64,000 nucleotides of DNA from positions 1 to 64,000 of the forward strand of contig DATNDU010000079.1 in NCBI GenBank assembly GCA_035606915.1, read 5' to 3'. A program made the position numbers and the translations under genes. Source of the DNA: Roseiarcus sp035606915. Lineage in GTDB: Bacteria; Pseudomonadota; Alphaproteobacteria; Rhizobiales; Beijerinckiaceae. Under the pieces are notes generated by a model. That model was not told the origin of the DNA. It saw only the letters and a program-made list of their open reading frames with translations, and did no database searches. Positions 53,940 through 62,720 of this stretch are shown here, in pieces (positions within the stretch are counted from its first letter, which is position 1; the number at the start of each line of letters is the position of its first letter).

Positions 53940-54710
53940 CTATTGATATCTTATCACTCGCCGCTCGACGGCCGCCACAGCGAGAAAGATCGCGACGGCC
54001 AATGATGAAGACAGAATGATAGCTGCGTAAAGGAGATCTGATCGATAGTTGAAAGTGGATTGGATGATGACCGCGCCGAGCCCCTTGTTGGCGCCAATCC
54101 ATTCTCCAACGATCGCCCCAACCACCGCCGTCGTTGACGAAATGCGAAGCGATGCGAACAGGTAAGGTAGCGAGCGCGGCGTCCGAAGCTTCCAGAAGAT
54201 CTCGGCCGGACTCGCCGAAAGCACTTGCATCAACTCGCGCTCGCTGGCGCTCACCGCATCGAAGCCGCGCGTCATGTTAACCAGCGTCGGGAAAAAGCAG
54301 ATGATCGACGCGATGATGATCTTTGGCAGGATTCCAATGCCGAAGATGAGAACGATAACGGGCGCGAGCGCCAGGATGGGGATCGTGTTGAGGAACAGCA
54401 CGACCGGGAAATAAGCGCGCTCGATCGCCTTGTTATAGACGAAGACGATCGCCAGCAGGATGGCGGCCAGGTTACCAAAGACGAAGCCGGAGAGGCTCTC
54501 CACCATCGTCGGCAGCAGGTTCTCCCAAAGTAGCCGCGGATCGGCCGCCATTCGTTGAATGACCTGCCAAGGCGTCGGCATGATGTATCTCGGCACGCCC
54601 AGCCAAGGCAGCAGGAATTGCCACAGAACGACGAGCGAAGCCGCGCCACAGAGCGGCAACAGATAATGAGATAGGCGCGATGGCGCGTGGAGCGAGCCAG
54701 GTTTCAACAC
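53940..54710 (-). CDS. ABC transporter permease (SsuC/ThiX-like)
   Basis: The 256-residue membrane protein has six helices and the EAA loop read as RGFDAVSASERELMQVLSAS near residue 150. It is of the BPD_transp_1 class used by nitrate, taurine, sulfonate and pyrimidine importers. It overlaps the ATPase gene by 7 bases. Confidence 0.9.
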   Translation of the reverse strand: MLKPGSLHAPSRLSHYLLPLCGAASLVVLWQFLLPWLGVPRYIMPTPWQVIQRMAADPRLLWENLLPTMVESLSGFVFGNLAAILLAIVFVYNKAIERAYFPVVLFLNTIPILALAPVIVLIFGIGILPKIIIASIICFFPTLVNMTRGFDAVSASERELMQVLSASPAEIFWKLRTPRSLPYLFASLRISSTTAVVGAIVGEWIGANKGLGAVIIQSTFNYRSDLLYAAIILSSSLAVAIFLAVAAVERRVIRYQ

Positions 54711-55531
54711 GTCCGCAGCACTGCCCGCAGATGCGCCATGCTATGAACGAAACCGGGGTCTTCCCGGATCGCCTCGCCGGCTTCAGCCTTGACGACGCGA
54801 AGATCCTCCAGTTCTCGCAGCCGGCCGGGATTGGCCGACAGCACCAGCACACGCTCGCCGAGATAGGCCGCTTCCATGATGCTGTGAGTGACGAAAAGGA
54901 TCGTCATGCCCGTCGAGCGCCAGAGGCTCAGCAGTTCGTCGTTGAGGCGGTCGCGCGTGATCTCGTCGAGCGCACCGAAGGGTTCGTCCATGAGCAGGAT
55001 GCGGGGACGCGACAGCAGCGCGCGGGCGATCGCCACGCGCTGGCGTTGGCCACCCGAAAGTTGGTGAGGAAAAGCGCTCTCGCGGCCGGCGAGCCCGACC
55101 ATTTGTAGGAGTTCGGCTGCCGCGAGGCCGGCCCGCGGCTCGCGTCCCGCCCGGGCTCGTTTGCCGACTTCGTCCGGCAGGCGCAGGTTCTCCATGACCG
55201 TCCGCCAAGGCAGCAGCGTCGAGTCCTGGAACACGAAGGCAATATCGCGCCGACGCCGTGCGAGCCGAGGCGTCTCGCCAAAAATCTCCATCGTGCCGGC
55301 GGTCGGCTGCAACAAGTCGGCGACGACGCGCAGCAACGTGGACTTGCCGCAACCGGAAGGCCCTATGATCGTCAGGAACTCGCCTTCTGCGACCTCCAGG
55401 TCCAACCCCTTGAGCACGATGCTTGTCCCGGCCGCGCCTCGGTAGCCGACGTCGAGGTCGGCGGCGCGAATGGCGAGGGCGCCCGCCGCCGATGCTACGG
55501 GGGCGGCGCGCGATTCGAGACCTGCGGGCAT
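54704..55531 (-). CDS. ABC transporter ATP-binding protein (SsuB/TauB-like)
   Basis: The 275-residue protein has a single ATPase domain: Walker A GPSGCGKST near 60, Q-loop FQDSTLLPW, signature LSGGQRQRVAIARAL and Walker B ILLMDEPFGALD, switch His in FVTHSI. The wording is that of the taurine/nitrate/sulfonate branch. The start overlaps the binding protein stop by one base. Confidence 0.92.
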   Translation of the reverse strand: MPAGLESRAAPVASAAGALAIRAADLDVGYRGAAGTSIVLKGLDLEVAEGEFLTIIGPSGCGKSTLLRVVADLLQPTAGTMEIFGETPRLARRRRDIAFVFQDSTLLPWRTVMENLRLPDEVGKRARAGREPRAGLAAAELLQMVGLAGRESAFPHQLSGGQRQRVAIARALLSRPRILLMDEPFGALDEITRDRLNDELLSLWRSTGMTILFVTHSIMEAAYLGERVLVLSANPGRLRELEDLRVVKAEAGEAIREDPGFVHSMAHLRAVLRTC

Positions 55532-56586
55532 CAGTATTTCGGGCGGTCGGCCGCCGTCAGCTCAAGGATCTTGGTGGTCGCCGATTGCTCCAAAACGGGT
55601 TTGGCGGCGCCCTTAAACATGCCGATCTGATTCATCAGATCAATCTCGTCGCCGATATCGGAGAGCTTGAAGGTTCCCCAACCATGCGCCGCCGTATTGG
55701 CGTCGAAAGTCAATTTAAGGACCAGCGGTATCGTCTGCTTTTCAACTTTCAGATCGAGATTGGGATAAGCCTTCACCGTGATCTCGACGGCCTCTTGAGG
55801 ATGTTCGTGGGTATAGCCCCAGCCCTTGGCGACCGCCTTGAGGAACCGAGCCAGCAAGTCGCTGTTGTTCTCAAGCGCGGCGTCGGTGGCGAAATAGACG
55901 TTGCCGGGATCAATGATGCCGGCCGCGCTTTCCATCATGGTGATGCGATCGGGACCAATGACGGAGAGCGCCTGCGTGTTTGTGATCCATCCGGTCACGA
56001 CGTCGAGTTGGTTGGTGGCCAGCGGCGTCATGTCGAAGCCCATAGTCGAGATATTCAGCTTCGAGGGGTCGAGCTTCGCCTTCGCGATGAGCGCATCGAG
56101 CGTAGCGCGCGCCGTCGGCTGGATGCCGATGCGCTTACCGTAGAGATCCTCGGGCTTGTGGACTGGCGCCCGCGGCAGCGAGAAGTAGGCAAAGGGCGCC
56201 TGTTGGTAGCCGGTGGCGAAAACGCGGACAGGCGCGCCGGCGGAACGCGCGAGCAGCAATTGCGACACGCCGGAGAACTGGCCGAGTTGGGCCTGCCCTG
56301 AAACGACGGGCGCGAGCGTCGCCGAGTTCGGGCCGCCGGGCGACATCTCAACGTCGATGCCCTGGTCCTTGAAATAGCCGTTGTGGACCGCCACGACGTC
56401 GCCGATCTGGCCGTTGCTCATAAGCCAATCGTATTGGATGACGGCCTTGGCCGTTGCGGCGCGCGCGCCCGCGGGCGTCAGCAAACTTATGCCGGGTCCG
56501 GCGGCAGCGACGCAAAGACCAATGCCGCCTTTCAGGAAGCTGCGGCGGTTCACCCCATTGGCCCAACCATTCTCTATCGCGCTCAT
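55531..56586 (-). CDS. NMT1/THI5-type ABC transporter, binding protein
   Basis: The 351-residue protein has a twin-arginine signal (NRRSFLKGGIGLCVAAAG) and the SBP_bac type II fold of the SsuA/ThiY group: VIQYDWLMSNGQIGDVVAVH, NGYFKDQGIDVEMSPGGPNS, LYGKRIGIQPTARATLDALI. Members bind sulfonates, nitrate, aromatic acids or HMP-type pyrimidines. ATG 56586 overlaps the VOC gene stop. The ligand cannot be fixed; the linked deaminase would agree with a pyrimidine-like compound, while the BisC neighbour might suggest a sulfur compound. Confidence 0.88.
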   Translation of the reverse strand: MSAIENGWANGVNRRSFLKGGIGLCVAAAGPGISLLTPAGARAATAKAVIQYDWLMSNGQIGDVVAVHNGYFKDQGIDVEMSPGGPNSATLAPVVSGQAQLGQFSGVSQLLLARSAGAPVRVFATGYQQAPFAYFSLPRAPVHKPEDLYGKRIGIQPTARATLDALIAKAKLDPSKLNISTMGFDMTPLATNQLDVVTGWITNTQALSVIGPDRITMMESAAGIIDPGNVYFATDAALENNSDLLARFLKAVAKGWGYTHEHPQEAVEITVKAYPNLDLKVEKQTIPLVLKLTFDANTAAHGWGTFKLSDIGDEIDLMNQIGMFKGAAKPVLEQSATTKILELTAADRPKY

Positions 56587-57011
56587 TGCGTCACCTCTCC
56601 GAACCGTTTGCCGTCCAGCCACGAATAAAGCTCCCAGAGATGCTCATCCGGGTCCAAGAAATAGGCGCAGCGCGCGCGCCACGGATAGTCCTTCGGCGGC
56701 GACACAAAAGCGACGCCGCGCGCGACAAGCTGGTCATAGAGCGCGTCGACTTCGGTGGGCGCGCCGAGTTCGATTGCGGCAACCGCTTTGTGGACGCCGG
56801 GTCCGGATTTCCTGTTGCTTATGCCGATCGCGGCCGCAATGTGGTCGATCTCCCACAGCGCCAACGCCACATCCTTTGTGGTGAAATCGGCGAACCCTTC
56901 CGCCCGCGTGCGCAGCTTGAACCCCAGCTTCTCCTGGTAGAACGCCGCCGACCGCGTGATGTCCTCGACGAGAAAGCAAAAATCGGTAATCGCAGGCATT
57001 CCGAAGGGCAT
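56583..57011 (-). CDS. VOC-family (glyoxalase-like) protein, copy 2
   Basis: The 142-residue protein is a paralogue of the VOC protein at 52635: MPAITDFCFLVEDITRSAAF, QEKLGFKLRTRAEGFADF, ALALWEIDHIAAA and AYFLDPDEHLWELYSW line up with it at nearly every position. The family includes dioxygenases, lyases and isomerases that act on metal-bound substrates. It opens the operon with the NMT1-type transporter, and the inverted repeat at 57022 lies just before it. The start at 57011 could also be ATG 56999. Confidence 0.83.
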   Translation of the reverse strand: MPFGMPAITDFCFLVEDITRSAAFYQEKLGFKLRTRAEGFADFTTKDVALALWEIDHIAAAIGISNRKSGPGVHKAVAAIELGAPTEVDALYDQLVARGVAFVSPPKDYPWRARCAYFLDPDEHLWELYSWLDGKRFGEVTQ

Positions 57012-57021
57012 AGGAGATCTC

Positions 57022-57045
57022 TCGAAAACTTGCACCGATTTTCGA
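57022..57045. promoter_or_regulatory. Inverted repeat between divergent VOC and BisC-like genes
   Basis: TCGAAAA-N10-TTTTCGA is a perfect 7-bp inverted repeat. It is 11 bases upstream of the VOC start and 60 bases upstream of the BisC-like start, so one regulator bound here could control both. The GntR regulator of the operon is the best candidate. Confidence 0.5.
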
Positions 57046-57104
57046 AAACGCTATCATACCGACTTATCGAGGTCCAGCGTAATCCCTATGAAACGAGTCG
57101 TTTG

Positions 57105-59408
57105 ATGCTGAGCAGTTCACATTGGGGAATGTTCAAGCCGATCGTCGAAGCGGGACGAGTCGTCGGCGTGGAGCCATTTGCCCGAGACCCCAATCCGTCC
57201 CCATTGCTGAAGTCCATTCCGTCTTCGATAGGCCATAAAAGCCGGCTGCTGCGGCCGGCGGTTCGGCGCAGTTGGCTCGACGCCGGGCCGGGCGCCAATC
57301 CGGAGCGTCGTGGCCGTGACCGTTACGTCGAGGTCACATGGGATGAAGCGCTCGATCTCGTCGCCGGGGAACTGAAACGGGTGATCGCCACCCATGGCAA
57401 CCAAGCCATTTACGGCGGCTCCTATGGATGGGCGAGCGCGGGTCGCTTCCACCACGCCAAATCGCAAATCCGGCGCTTCCTCAACGCGATCGGCGGCTTC
57501 ACGGATTCTGTCGATACCTATAGCAATGCGGCTGGCAGCGTCATCGTGCGGCGAGTTCTCGGCTCGCTACAAGCAATAGACGGGCCGGCGACGAGCTGGT
57601 CGAGCGTCGCCGCCCACGCAGGGCTCGTGGTGATGTTTGGCGGCATGCCTTTGCGCAACACCCAAATCACGGTCGGCGGCCTCGGCGAACACACAAGTCT
57701 GGCCGGACTGCGCGAAACGAAGGAAAGCGGCGCCGCCTTCGTCCACATCGGCCCCGTCCGCGACGACGCGCCGCAATTCCTGGAGGCGCAATGGTTGGCC
57801 GCACGTCCTGGTTCGGACACGGCGATCATGCTTGCGCTCATCCACACGCTCATCACCGAGGGTCTGCACGACCGGAAGTTTCTGGACAGCCATACGAGCG
57901 GATTCGATCGGTTCGCCAACTATGTGTTGGGAGCCACGGACTCAACCCCGAAGAGTGCGGAGTGGGCGAGCCGTCTCAGCGAGTTGCCGGCCGAGACGAT
58001 CCGCGCTTTGGCGCGGCGCATGGCGGCGAACCGGACCTTTGTTATCGTCAACTGGTCGCTGCAACGCAGCGATCATGGAGAACAGCCGTTCTGGGTCGCC
58101 ATCGCGCTGGCGGCTGCGCTTGGGCAGATCGGTCTGGCGGGCGGCGGGCTGGGCTTCGGCTATGGCAGCATGGAGGGTCTTGGCGGACAGAGGCGCGCCG
58201 CGCCACGTCCGACCTTTCCGACCCTTCGCAATTGTGTCGACAGTTTCATTCCCGTCGCTCGTGTCGCGGACATGCTGCTCCATCCGGGCGAGTCCTACCA
58301 GTATGACGGCCACGAGCTAATCTATCCCGACATCCGCCTTGTTTATTGGTGTGGCGGCAACCCATTTCATCACCATCAGGATCTCAACCGCCTAATCGCC
58401 GCATGGCGGCGGCCCGAGGCGATCGTGGTGCATGAGACTTGGTGGACGGCTACCGCCAGACACGCCGATGTCGTCCTGCCCGCGACGGCGCCGCTAGAGC
58501 GCAACGACATCGGCGCCAGTTCGCTCGACCGCTTCATGGTCGCCATGAAGCGGGCCGTCGAGCCGCCCGGCGAGGCGCGGAACGACTTCGACATCTTTGG
58601 CCGTCTCGCCGATCGGCTTGACGTTGGCCAGACATTCCACGAGGGCCGCGGAGAAATGGCGTTCCTTCGTTCGATGTACGAGCGTGCGCGCGAGCGTGCT
58701 CGGCATGCCGACATGAATTGGCCGCTGTTCGACGATTTTTGGAATCAAGGGTTCGTTGAGATTCCGCCCGCGCGCGACGCCCATATTCTCTTCGCCGACT
58801 TTCGCGAAGATCCCAGTCGCCACCGCCTTAACACTTCCTCCGGCCGCATCGAGATTTTCTCGCAGACCATTGACGGATTCGGATACGACGACTGCCCCGG
58901 TCATCCAACCTGGATCGAGCCGCGGGAATGGCTGGGCAGCGCTGCCGTCGAGCGGTTTCCACTACATCTTCTCTCCACGCAGCCAGCGACCCGACTGCAT
59001 GGGCAGATGGATATGGGCGAGATCAGCCAAGCGAGCAAAGTTTCCGGCAGGGAGCCGATTCGGATCAACTTTGCGGACGCCGCTGTTCGCGACATCCGCG
59101 ACGGCGACGTCGTTCGTGTCTTCAATAATCGAGGCGCGACACTGGCGGGGGCGGTGCTTACCGACGCGATCCGACCCGGCGTCGTTCAAATCGCGACCGG
59201 CGCCTGGTATGACCCGGAGACGCCGGGCGAGATCGGAAGTCTCGACAAGCATGGCAACCCGAACGTGCTGACGCCGGACCGGGGCGCCTCCCGGCTCTCG
59301 CAAGGCTCGTCGGCTCAGAGCGCGCTTGTCGAGGTGGAGAAATGGTCCGCCGCTCCGCCGCCGATCTCCGCCTTCGACCCGCCGATCGATGGCGGCGGCC
59401 GGTCTTGA
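57105..59408 (+). CDS. Molybdopterin S/N-oxide reductase (BisC-like)
   Basis: The 767-residue protein is of the DMSO reductase family and closest in layout to biotin sulfoxide/TMAO reductases (BisC, TorA): LSSSHWGMFKPIVEAGRVVG at the start, the Mo ligand S145 in DTYSNAAGSVI, GLGFGYGSMEGLGG, LVYWCGGNPFHHHQDLNRLI and HETWWTATARHADVVLPATA. No Fe-S motif CxxCxxxC at the N-terminus and no Tat signal are seen, so it should be cytoplasmic like BisC. The frame is open to 56454, but that part overlaps the VOC and SBP genes antisense. It is divergent from the VOC operon. Confidence 0.9.
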   Translation: MLSSSHWGMFKPIVEAGRVVGVEPFARDPNPSPLLKSIPSSIGHKSRLLRPAVRRSWLDAGPGANPERRGRDRYVEVTWDEALDLVAGELKRVIATHGNQAIYGGSYGWASAGRFHHAKSQIRRFLNAIGGFTDSVDTYSNAAGSVIVRRVLGSLQAIDGPATSWSSVAAHAGLVVMFGGMPLRNTQITVGGLGEHTSLAGLRETKESGAAFVHIGPVRDDAPQFLEAQWLAARPGSDTAIMLALIHTLITEGLHDRKFLDSHTSGFDRFANYVLGATDSTPKSAEWASRLSELPAETIRALARRMAANRTFVIVNWSLQRSDHGEQPFWVAIALAAALGQIGLAGGGLGFGYGSMEGLGGQRRAAPRPTFPTLRNCVDSFIPVARVADMLLHPGESYQYDGHELIYPDIRLVYWCGGNPFHHHQDLNRLIAAWRRPEAIVVHETWWTATARHADVVLPATAPLERNDIGASSLDRFMVAMKRAVEPPGEARNDFDIFGRLADRLDVGQTFHEGRGEMAFLRSMYERARERARHADMNWPLFDDFWNQGFVEIPPARDAHILFADFREDPSRHRLNTSSGRIEIFSQTIDGFGYDDCPGHPTWIEPREWLGSAAVERFPLHLLSTQPATRLHGQMDMGEISQASKVSGREPIRINFADAAVRDIRDGDVVRVFNNRGATLAGAVLTDAIRPGVVQIATGAWYDPETPGEIGSLDKHGNPNVLTPDRGASRLSQGSSAQSALVEVEKWSAAPPPISAFDPPIDGGGRS

Positions 59409-59553
59409 GGCGCGGCGCATCTATCATTGCAGTCGCCTTTTCTTGAGATGGGCTTTGCACGCGCTAGCCTGATGAGCCATGCGCCAGGACGACCATGCGA
59501 GAATCGCGGCAGTGGGCGAGTCGGTCGAGTGGCGGCGGCGTTGACCTCGCTCG

Positions 59554-59958
59554 TCAAGCGCTGTCGAAGCCGGCGAGATCGTAATAGTTCGGAGAGCGCG
59601 CGGCCTTGAGTTGATAGGCGGCCGATCTCTCTTCGCGGTCCGCCGTTTCCGCCTTCAGGAGCTGCGACAGGATCGACCGGGCGGCTTCGAAGGTCGGCGA
59701 GCCCTGCTCGGTCAGCTCGCCGACGGCTGGGACCACGGCGTGCATTTTCAGTCTGCTCAGCTTGATGACGACGGCGCCGATCGCGCAAGTGATAGAAGAC
59801 CGCCGCCGGCGGCCCCGTCGTTGCGGCCCTCGCGCTGCTCGATTTGCGAGGGCGCCGGCGCCCATCGTGTCGGACGAACCGATCAGGAAGCGGGCCTTGC
59901 CGGCGCACACGTCGCCGAACAGGCGCAGCTTGGCCTCGGATTTCTCGTAATCCTGCAT
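59554..59958 (-). pseudogene. Chimeric remnant of conjugative-type helicase and IstB
   Basis: The 134-codon frame joins two broken genes. The first 36 residues (MQDYEKSEAKLRLFGDVCAG, then KARFLIGSSDTMGAG) match the C-terminal helicase motif of the large helicase/methylase proteins of integrative elements (KxRVLIGSTxKMGxGTN). From about residue 67 the chain reads as the N-terminus of IstB, the ATPase helper of IS21 (LLKAETADREERSAAYQLKA, ARSPNYYDLAGFD). It stops where IstB would go on; one base shift lets SEVNAAA continue. Neither is functional. Confidence 0.6.
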
Positions 59959-60033
59959 GAAGGCGATTTAGCCCGCCTCACGCGGCAAAGAAGCCGCAAA
60001 GCGACGAGAATCCCGGCGGCGCTGAGCCGCTCC

Positions 60034-60876
60034 TCACAAATCTGCCCTTGCCATCGTCCTGCGGATCATCGTCGCCCATTCGTCCCACAGCGGTTCGACG
60101 AGTTCGTGTCCCATCCCCGGATAAACATGAACCTCCGAATTGGCGAGAACCCGCCCGAGATCGAAAGCGGCTGCGACGTCGAGATGACGGTCATCGCGGC
60201 CGTGAATGACGATCGCGGGCTGCTTCAGGCCGTCGACGCCGGACATACGATCCGGTATGCGCCCGAGAGCCGCCGCTTGCCGGGCGACGCCGTCCGGCGC
60301 ATAGGCTCGTTCGAAGCTACGCGAGGCCCATTCGCGAACCCACGCCTCATCGAAGCGATAGGCGGCCGATTGCGAAACCCGCTCGCGCTCGACGAAGGCC
60401 TCGATCGCCTCGCCCCTGGAGCGATAGGCGAAGAGTTCGGCCGGGCCGGCGCTCTTTGGGCGCGGCTTGCGGTAGGGACCGAGGCCCGGCGCGGCGTAGA
60501 AGAGACAGAGCGAGCGGACCCGCTCGGGCCGCCGCACCGCCATGAGCTGCGCGATCATGCCGCCCATCGACTGACCCACGACATGCGCGCTATCCCATTC
60601 GAGCGCGTCCATCACGCCGAAGGCGTCGTCGGCCATGTCCTCCAGGGCATAGCCGCCGTCGAAATCGTGCGCGCCGCCAAATTTCTGAGAGAGGCCGACG
60701 TCGCGATTGTCGAACACCGCGACATGGACGCCGCGGTCGACGAACTTTCGCAGGAAACGCTCGCGCCAGCCGATCATCTGGACGCCGAACCCTTCAATGA
60801 ACAGCGCCGGCGCGCCGTCGGGCGCGCCTCGCGTCTCAAAATAGATGCGTGCCTTGCCGGCCTGGGCGTAGGGCAT
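60034..60876 (-). CDS. Alpha/beta hydrolase
   Basis: The 280-residue protein has the hydrolase fold: oxyanion region LFIEGFGVQMIGW, the nucleophile elbow GQSMGG (Ser near residue 104), Asp in IHGRDDRHLD and His in YPGMGHELVEPLW. It looks like the group of small-molecule esterases and epoxide or lactone hydrolases; substrate unknown. There is no signal peptide. It follows the broken MFS gene and the carboxylesterase on the same strand. Confidence 0.88.
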   Translation of the reverse strand: MPYAQAGKARIYFETRGAPDGAPALFIEGFGVQMIGWRERFLRKFVDRGVHVAVFDNRDVGLSQKFGGAHDFDGGYALEDMADDAFGVMDALEWDSAHVVGQSMGGMIAQLMAVRRPERVRSLCLFYAAPGLGPYRKPRPKSAGPAELFAYRSRGEAIEAFVERERVSQSAAYRFDEAWVREWASRSFERAYAPDGVARQAAALGRIPDRMSGVDGLKQPAIVIHGRDDRHLDVAAAFDLGRVLANSEVHVYPGMGHELVEPLWDEWATMIRRTMARADL

Positions 60877-60900
60877 GGAAACCGTCTCCGGGCATGGGAC

Positions 60901-61164
60901 TTATCGGACGGATCGAGCGTCGGGGACCGCGCCGCCCGCGACAAGGCCGGCCACGCAGGTCAGCGAGCAGACCGCCGTAATGAGGGCGAGAGACGCGAGT
61001 TTGTGGGGCGCGTCGATCGCTTCGATCCGCAAGGGTAGAACGACGACCTGCAAACCCTTGAAGATGGCGTACATCGCGAGCGCGGGCGGCAGTAGCAGAA
61101 GCAGCAGTCGCCCGACCGGCGTTCGCGCCCGCGTCGCGTGCGTTATATCGCTCAACCCCGCCAC
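60901..61164 (-). pseudogene. MFS transporter, N-terminal fragment
   Basis: The 87-residue frame starts with GTG and shows the first two helices of a major facilitator protein (LLLLPPALAMYAIFKGLQVV, then LASLALITAVCSLTCVAGLV). The usual DRxGRR-like loop has decayed to GGAVPDARSVR and the chain stops. Some ten further helices are missing. It starts 9 bases after the carboxylesterase stop, so it seems to be what remains of a transporter in that operon. Confidence 0.5.
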
Positions 61165-61173
61165 TCCCAGCCA

Positions 61174-62679
61174 TCACGCATGCTTGCCGATAATCGATCG
61201 CCACGCTTCGCGCTCGGCGCGCTTGGGATCGTTCGCGACACGCGAGGCGACGTCGAAGATCATCATGGGCCGGTCCGGCGAGACATAGGGCGGCCAGGAG
61301 GGGAGCGCGGCGGCGTTGGGGTCGCCGGTTCGGGCGAACGCGATCCACGCCGCTTGCATCGTCTTGGCGAGCGGCTCGGCGGCGGCAACGCCGCGACTGT
61401 AGGCTGTCGTCTCCAGCCGATCGAAGACGAAGGGATTTTCCGCTCCGTGGGTGGCGCGCGCCGAGGGATTGTCCGGGCGGGTCCAGCCGATCTGATAGAC
61501 GTAGGTTCGATGGCCGGCAGCCGCGCGATGTTCGGCGAAGCGTACGGTCGGCATCCCGAAGGCCGAATCGCTCAGCACCGCCTCGGCGACGTCTTCCGCG
61601 GCGGCTTGCGGTCGGCGCCCCGCGTAGGCGTCGAAGAGGCGACCGCCGTCCTGGCCGAACATCTCGACCAGTTGGTCGCGCGTACGCGGCGCGCCGTGAA
61701 AAATGAAATCGGCTTCGTGGGCCGCGCAGCCGACGATCATCGGCACGGCGAGATCGGTCCCCTCGACGAGGGCCTCGGCCGGATCGACAGGCAGGATGTC
61801 GCCGTCCACCACCGGCCGCCAGGCCATTGGCCCGCCATCGGCGTTCTGCTGCGCTTCGATCAGCGCCTCCCTGGGCAGCGCGGCGAGCGCCGCGAGGTCG
61901 TCGCCGACGCCGAGGCGCGTCATCAGCGAAACGGACGCTTCATCGGCGACCGCGCGCGTCAAGGGCGCAAAGCGAAAGCCCTTGGCGAAAACGCCGGCCT
62001 GGCAAATGCCGCGATGGAACAGCCCGCGAGCCCGGGGCATCGAAAGCAAGGTCGCGGTCTTCATGGCGCCGCCGGATTCGCCGAACACGGTGACGGCGTT
62101 CGGATCGCCTCCGAACGCCTCGATGTTTTCGGCCACCCATTCGAGGGCGGCGATCACATCGAGCATGCCGAGGTTCGGGGTCACGAAACGATCGCCTGGC
62201 AGATCGCGGTAAAGATAGCCGAACGCGCCGAGACGATGATTGGGCGCCACGACCACCACATCGCCGCGCGCGCTCAGCCGCGAGGGCTCCTCGCGCGGGC
62301 GGGTCGGCGTGCCGGTCGCGAAGCCGCCGCCATGCAGCCACACCATCACAGGGCGCCCGGCGCCGCGCTCGGGAGACGGCGTCCAGACATTTAGAAACAG
62401 ACCGTCCTCGGACATCGGCGTGTCATAGAACGCGCCGAACAGGAACCGATGATAGGCGCCGTCGCGAACCACTGAGGCGTCGGCGACCTGGGGCGTCATG
62501 GGCGCCCAGGTCTGCGCCTTGCGCACATCCGTCCAGCGCCGCGGAGGCCGGACGGGCTGGAAGCGCCCGGGGCCGTCTATGCGATCGGCGAACGGGACGC
62601 CCCGGAAGCGGGCGACGCCTTCGTTCCATTCGCCTTCGACCTTGCCGTGGGCGGTGCGGGCAACGGGGTTTGCAGTCAT
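61174..62679 (-). CDS. Type-B carboxylesterase
   Basis: The 501-residue protein has the type-B layout: ARFRGVPFADRIDGPGRFQP near the start, EDGLFLNVWTPSPERGAGRP, the oxyanion hole WLHGGGFATG, and the nucleophile elbow VTVFGESGGAMKTATLLSMP with Ser near 200. Such enzymes hydrolyse esters; pNB esterase is a relative. No signal peptide is seen. It is downstream of the sugar-type ABC genes on the same strand, 41 bases from the ATPase. Confidence 0.92.
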   Translation of the reverse strand: MTANPVARTAHGKVEGEWNEGVARFRGVPFADRIDGPGRFQPVRPPRRWTDVRKAQTWAPMTPQVADASVVRDGAYHRFLFGAFYDTPMSEDGLFLNVWTPSPERGAGRPVMVWLHGGGFATGTPTRPREEPSRLSARGDVVVVAPNHRLGAFGYLYRDLPGDRFVTPNLGMLDVIAALEWVAENIEAFGGDPNAVTVFGESGGAMKTATLLSMPRARGLFHRGICQAGVFAKGFRFAPLTRAVADEASVSLMTRLGVGDDLAALAALPREALIEAQQNADGGPMAWRPVVDGDILPVDPAEALVEGTDLAVPMIVGCAAHEADFIFHGAPRTRDQLVEMFGQDGGRLFDAYAGRRPQAAAEDVAEAVLSDSAFGMPTVRFAEHRAAAGHRTYVYQIGWTRPDNPSARATHGAENPFVFDRLETTAYSRGVAAAEPLAKTMQAAWIAFARTGDPNAAALPSWPPYVSPDRPMMIFDVASRVANDPKRAEREAWRSIIGKHA

Positions 62680-62720
62680 GATTCAGCTTTCACGCGTTCG
62701 AAAAGAGGATCGGCGGCGTT

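Noticed and set aside
56454..57104. N-terminal extension of the BisC-like frame
   Set aside because: It is antisense to the SBP and VOC genes; the family sequence begins at 57105.
59611..61038. 475-codon plus-strand ORF
   Set aside because: Antisense to the alpha/beta hydrolase; no domain pattern on the plus strand.
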